64,000 nucleotides of DNA from Quillaja saponaria. Its lineage: Eukaryota; Streptophyta; Magnoliopsida; Fabales; Quillajaceae. The stretch is from contig CM055617.1 in the NCBI GenBank assembly GCA_029379385.1, positions 1,674,001 through 1,738,000 of the forward strand, in the 5' to 3' direction. The first letter of the stretch is position 1; the number at the start of each line of letters is the position of its first letter. Below are positions 59,100 to 64,000 of the stretch, piece after piece. The position numbers and the translations under genes are program-made. The notes under the pieces were generated by a model, which ran no database searches, was not told where the DNA came from, and saw only the letters and a program-made list of their open reading frames with translations.

Positions 59100-61333
59100 G
59101 GTGCAAACTATTATATTAAAATGTGATGGGACAAAGTTACATGTAGTTAGTAGTAAGTTGCTAGCTAATCTAACTTATTATTATATTATATTTGAGCTCG
59201 TATGTGAGAAAAATTATTTGCGAATTCTGATTTAGATTAGACTTGTACTCAAAAAGTGTAGAGATCGATAAAATTAAAAAAATAAGATTGCTAGTTAATG
59301 TAACTGACTATTTACATAAATAAAATAAAAATAGATTGTCTCTTATGTGCCCATTGGATACAAGATAACAAATCTACAAAATAAATATTATTTATTTTGA
59401 TAAGATGAATAATACATGTGCCCTTGTATTTTGTAGGCCTGTTATCCTGTGCCCCATTATAAACAAACTCAAATAAAAATGATTAGTTACTAACTTTAAT
59501 GTAAAATAGCAAATAAGTAATTTTGTAATCAATTTCTCAATCTTATTAAAATTTTATGTGTATAATTACATAAAACAAAATACAAGTAGGAATAGTTAGT
59601 AAAGAATTGCCAAATTAGATGTAAAAATACTTAGATAAATTACACCTACCTATCTCCCTTGAAATTTGGAGAAACAACACTCAACCCCAAATTTTAAAAA
59701 ATCTACACTCCCCTCCCCCGAGTCTAACCCACTAACAATTTATCTAACGGAATATGTTATATTCTTTTAATTTAATCTTGGTAAGATCTCGAGTTTAAAT
59801 AATTGTAATTAAAAAATAAAAAGAGTACATGAGTTACTTAGAAGAATGGGAAATGAAACGTTTTATTTTGATTGAATCGTAATATATACATTTTATTTTG
59901 ATTAAAATCAAATTCTATTTCAAGGTCCAGATGAAATTTGACTCTAAGCATATTTGGTCCCTTTTTCCTTGCTCTTTTTAACAATTGTTATGTAAATAAT
60001 TTTATTTGCATTTTAGAAAGAGTCAAATAATTATGTATCACGGAGTACTTTTGATACCATTTTATGATTACAAGTAATAATACAAGTTGTACATGTCTAC
60101 CTGTTTTGATAAAATAAATAAATAATTTGTTTAAATTTCTTTTAGAAAAAATATAGTTAGTATATTGTCTTTTTTTTTTAAAGTATGATAGTATATTGTT
60201 AGTGGGTTAAGTTTAAGGGCTTCTTAAATTTGGAGCTGAGTTGTTTTGTCAAATTTCAAAGGAGACGTGTGTAATGTGCTCAAATAGTTCATAAGTGATT
60301 TGGTGAAATTTTTGACTATGCATGTGCATCTGGAACTACAAATAATTGCTATTGTGCATGAAAGTTTACGTGTAAAATAAAAAATAAGAAATGGGTAAGA
60401 AAATTGTCGAAGTAAATAAGATGTACATGTATAATTACAAACAAAAAGGTTACTAAGCAAATCGTGTTAAGTACTTCATGATGATGTACAATTAACAAAA
60501 TACAAATAAAAGTAATTAACAGGTAAATTAAATTGCATATTACCTGTCAATACATTATATCTGAAATACCAGTAAAATTATAAGTTCGTTAGAAAATGAA
60601 TTGCTAAACCTCCTGACAATTTTAGTATAAAATAATTAATAAATAATTCTGTAAGATATGTGCCAAAGGACGATATATTTATAATTATGCAAACAAAATA
60701 TAAATACAAATAGTTATTTTTATCTAAAACACAAATAAAAGGTTGTTAGCAAGTAAATTACTAAACCACTTAACGATTTACCAGTTAGCTAATAAATTAC
60801 TAAAAGACTTGCGGATTCAAAAGTAAAACTAGTTAGCAATTGAATAGCTAATGATGATTTATGTCTAATACAAATAAGTGTAATTTGCACGTAAACAGTG
60901 AATTAACAGACGCTTAACATCTAAAATAAAAATAAATATAGTTAGTAGTAAATTGCTATAAAATATAAATCAATAATTTTGAAATCAATTCATCAATTTT
61001 ATTGATAATTTACGTTTATAATTACATAAAACAAAATACAAGTAGGAATAGGTAATAAAAAATTGCCAAATCACATGTAAAAATATTTAATATGTAAATT
61101 GGTGAAATTCTTGACGACTATATATGTGCACCTGAAATATCAATAAAACTATTTCACAAGTAAAATGATATTGTGCATGATAGTTTGTGTGTAAAATACA
61201 AATAACAAAAAATGGGTAAGGAAATTTCTAAAGTAAATGGCAGTATATTTGTGTAATTATAAATAGGTGTTACTAAGTAAATTGTGTTAATTATTTCACT
61301 ATGGTGTACAATTAACAAAATACAAATATGAAT
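59100..61333. repeat. Array of degenerate AT-rich repeats
   Basis: A motif of the type ACAAATAAAAGTAGTTAG followed by CAAGTAAATTGCTAA recurs with variation near 59120, 59475, 59585, 60505, 60715-60770, 60815 and 60930. Longer segments are repeated too: 59521-59640 resembles 60975-61100, and 60299-60512 resembles 61099-61333 (both with TTGGTGAAATT, ATTGTGCATGA, AAATGGGTAAG, GTGTACAATTAACAAAATAC). It looks like an old tandem array decayed by mutation. Confidence 0.65.
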
Positions 61334-61412
61334 ATGATTGGATTGTACGATATTTAATTTGTTGAGGGTTTTTCCCAGGGTTTATCTTTCTCGGCCGCCG
61401 TCTTCACACGCC

Positions 61413-61557
61413 ATGTCCGGTCTTTCGGCAGAGTCTCTGTCGGCATCGGGGAGAAGCTCCGAGAAGCTGAGTCTCCCATTACTTCAATCAAAAATGAAGT
61501 GTGACCCAGAAGGGTACGGGTCGGAGTTGGTTCTTCTTTACAGTCAATTCAATTGTT
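61413..61557 (+). pseudogene. SDA1 N-terminal exon fragment
   Basis: From the ATG at 61413 about 48 codons read MSGLSAESLSASGRSSEKLS, then LPLLQSKMKCDPEGY..ELVLLYSQF, which matches the start of plant SDA1, a nucleolar protein for 60S ribosome assembly. After QFN homology ends abruptly and the frame meets a stop at 61590-61592. No later SDA1 exon is present in the next 2.4 kb, and ARP3 exons follow instead. The piece keeps its GC-richer leader (TCGGCCGCCG), so the promoter may survive. Confidence 0.75.
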
Positions 61558-61939
61558 ATGTCTTCATTTCTAGGACTAGGTTGAGAATCTGACACATCTG
61601 TTAGCATAAATTATAAACAAAGGTGGCGTGATTAGTTTGAGATAATTTGTATCTGTTCTCATTTCCCTTTCCCTTGAAAAAAAATTATTTTTCTATAAAA
61701 ATGAGATAACCTTATTGTTCTATGTCTAACTAGTGAGAAACAATGCCTTAAAAGTAACATTCAAAACTGGCTAGTTCATTGGTCAAGGGACGTTTAGATT
61801 TTATTTCCTGGCACTTCATTGTTGGATTTGCAAATGATATTTGCATGAATGTACTGAGATTGTAGAATCCATCTCCAATTGTCAGTTTTATGCAGATTCA
61901 GATTTATGGATTGTTTCATTTTGACACTGCTGCATGTAG
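61558..61939. other. Gap between the SDA1 fragment and the first ARP3 exon
   Basis: Only AT-rich non-coding DNA is seen. In an intact ARP3 gene the exons for about residues 1-194 would have to precede 61940; none is found here. Confidence 0.6.
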
Positions 61940-64000
61940 GAAAGAGGAGAGCATGTACCGCTTGATGAATCCTATGAAGTAGCTCGGAAAGTGAAGGAGA
62001 TGTATTGCTACACTTGCTCTGACATTGTCAAGGTCATCTTATATTCCTCAGTGGTCTTGCTTTCAATAATTTGAATTCACTCAACTGAGCAAATTTTGGT
62101 ACAAATGGCTTGCTTCTCTGTCCATTTCACAATTTTTACATCACTTTTGCAATCTATATTGGTATGGGTGAATGTAAAATTTAGATTTTCATGCTATTTA
62201 ACATTACCTTTCAAATTTCTCTGGTTTCAGGAATTCAATAAGCATGACAAAGAACCAGCCAAATATATCAAGCAATGGAGAGGTATTAAATCGAAAACAG
62301 GGGCACCTTACACCTGTGATGTTGGCTATGAACGATTTCTTGGTCCTGAGGTTTGTTCTATCTTTCTTTGTGAGAATATCGTTTGCAAGAATACCTAAAC
62401 CTAATATGTGGAATAATGTATATCTACTCAATGAATTAATATTCTTGATTGCTCTGAGATGGTTGTGGCAAATATGACACTCTTGCAGTAATCTCCACAG
62501 GATTTTCAAATGGAGACCCTTGGAAATTTGTAACTGTAGGACTTCATTAGTATTTTTATCTTCTTTTTTTCTTATATAAATCCATGTTAATGAAGGGATA
62601 GACCTAGAAGCAATTACCCATACTTTTCCAGTTTGAAGAAAATGGTCAATTTAGTTGTATCTTCATAGTCATGCAAAATTTCTATGCATACAAAATTGTG
62701 TTTGAATTATCCTTCCTGCCACTATTCGTGTTAATTTCTGGTTGTATCAAGAAAAAGATATTTCCAAATTTGTAAATAAATCAAACCATAATCTCACATA
62801 TTGAGAATTTAGAATATCTAGGTCAACTTCTCTTAAATGGCAAGGTTGTAACATGTTGGTAATCAGTTAGATACGAAGCAGTTCCTCTAGTTACAGGAAA
62901 ATTGATAGGGTTTCTGTGATTGGCGTCAGTCTGAAACTTCTCAGGGCACTATGTTTCAATTAAATTTAATATATGCTTAAGCAATTATAGATATTATATA
63001 GTATTTGTACAATAGAGCTACTGAAAAGGTAGAACGCTATGTTAATGAAAACTGTGTTGATAGAATAATTGATACTAGTGAATACTGATTGCTAAGTGCT
63101 CCTCACTGACTTTATAAGTTTTGAACCTTCCTGATGATTTCTGCAGGTTTTCTTTAATCCTGAGATATATAGCAGCGAGTTTGCCACTCCTTTACCAGAT
63201 GTGACTGACAAGTGTATTCAGTCTGCACCAATTGACACGAGGAGGGCTTTGTACAAGGTGAAGTATATGGATTTGGGAGTTGTGGAGTCTATGAACTTTA
63301 ATGAAGCAGTAAACTACTTATTTTGGAGGTTTAAATATGTTGCCATGTATATTATTTAATCATCAATAATCAGTCAGTCTTACCTTAGAAGTAAGAAGCT
63401 TTTAAAGCCCAAGCATAAACACCGGGTTTGTGCAGTAGTTGATATGGTGTGATACTTTTGAAACAGGATCCTACCAAATTGAATTTCGACCACTTACCAT
63501 GTTGGATTTCATTTCAGAATATAGTGTTGTCTGGAGGATCAACCATGTTCAAGGACTTCCATAGGAGGCTGCAACGCGATGTGAAGAAAATTGTGGATGC
63601 TCGTGTCCTTGCATCTGAATCTCGTCTTGGTGGGGAAATAAAGGTAACAGTTCATGTTGAACATTATTTTTCTTTTTAACTATAAAACAAGAAAGAGTTA
63701 ACAAGAGTTCAGCCTTATTGTCACAAGGCTGATAGTCTGTTGTCTGTTGGTCCTGAATTTCGTTTGTTTTCCCTCTCCAGGCCCAACCAGTGGAAGTAAC
63801 TGTAGTTTGCCATCCCATCCAGAGATTTGCAGTTTGGTTTGGAGGCTCTGTACTTGCATTGACACCTGATTTTTTTGCGGTATGATGTTTTGCTTCTAAT
63901 CTGCAACTATATTGGTTTTTTCTGTTAGCATCATGCATCTTTTACCTTGTCCCGTAGGCACAAGTCATCTGTTGGAATAGCAACTTCTATAGCCGTATCC
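61940..64000 (+). pseudogene. ARP3: Actin-related protein 3 (ARP3), 3' part only
   Basis: Five exons in one frame: 61940-62032 ([20 protein letters not shown]), 62231-62350 ([20 protein letters not shown]), 63147-63257 ([18 protein letters not shown]), 63518-63643 ([20 protein letters not shown]) and 63781-63879 ([20 protein letters not shown]). These cover roughly residues 195-400 of a 427-residue protein; the last exon must lie beyond the window. ARP3 is a core subunit of the ARP2/3 complex that nucleates branched actin; the Arabidopsis mutant distorted1 has misshapen trichomes. All splice sites are good and there are no stops, but the N-terminal half with the first ATP-binding loop is missing, and an SDA1 fragment lies where it should be. 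It is either a recent truncated copy or an assembly deletion. Confidence 0.75.

Larger units (their letters stand above)
56172..61412. other. TEL upstream region and AT-rich repeat-bearing spacer
   Basis: Up to about 56600 is the leader and upstream region of TEL. The remainder is strongly AT-rich. I find no coding homology on either strand, and in particular none of the missing ARP3 or SDA1 exons. Degenerate repeats fill 59.1-61.33 kb. Confidence 0.6.

Noticed and set aside
59100..61333. CRISPR-like array
   Set aside because: The repeats are degenerate, AT-rich and unevenly spaced, and the genome is a plant nuclear one.

Overview
The window is nuclear DNA from a dicot plant, probably a rosid. 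It is AT-rich, its genes are split by GT-AG introns, and it carries plant-specific families: a P-class PPR protein, an NDR1/HIN1-like protein, CYP71B and CYP86 P450s, and a TERMINAL EAR1-like Mei2 protein. It also holds a nuclear tRNA gene and small non-autonomous transposons. I cannot name the species. There is nothing bacterial or viral.

Layout. 0-1.3 kb: decayed PPR gene. 2.7-3.2 kb: Tourist-type MITE. 4.6-5.6 kb: intact NDR1/HIN1-like (LEA_2) gene. 6.9-26.2 kb: tandem array of seven CYP71B-type P450 units on the plus strand. Only the units at 13.5-15.1 and 24.6-26.2 kb keep full reading frames; the others carry deletions, insertions, stops or a truncation, and at 27.2 kb an eighth unit has lost its whole coding region. 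28.0-31.0 kb (minus): coiled-coil protein like Arabidopsis At3g49055, with three apparent frameshifts. 32.1-39.3 kb (minus): GLE1 mRNA-export factor, 14 coding exons, clean. 42.5-44.1 kb (minus): CYP86C/B-type pseudogene. 48.2 kb (minus): tRNA-Thr(TGT). 48.6-49.4 kb: two-exon gene for a 64-residue membrane protein. 51.4-52.6 kb: KDEL-tailed cysteine protease pseudogene split by an hAT-type MITE. 53.9-56.2 kb (minus): intact TEL gene. 56.2-61.4 kb: AT-rich, with degenerate repeats. 61.4-64.0 kb: first-exon fragment of SDA1, then the 3' half of ARP3.

The gene set matches, from memory, the Arabidopsis interval At1g13040-At1g13180 (PPR, LEA-type protein, CYP71B cluster, GLE1, CYP86C, SDA1, ARP3). 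Its chromosome 3 paralogous interval has TEL1, CYP86C2 and CYP71B genes side by side. The window therefore looks like an old conserved block in which essential genes such as GLE1 and TEL stayed intact while the P450 parts expanded and decayed.

I found no convincing undescribed multi-gene system. The most informative signals are: mosaic decay of the P450 array; loss of the I-helix acid in one of its two intact genes; the MITE-split protease with its KDEL tail still readable; the SDA1/ARP3 deletion scar; a conserved antisense exon-like piece riding with each P450 unit; and a promoter-like site at 47.4 kb with no recognised gene behind it.
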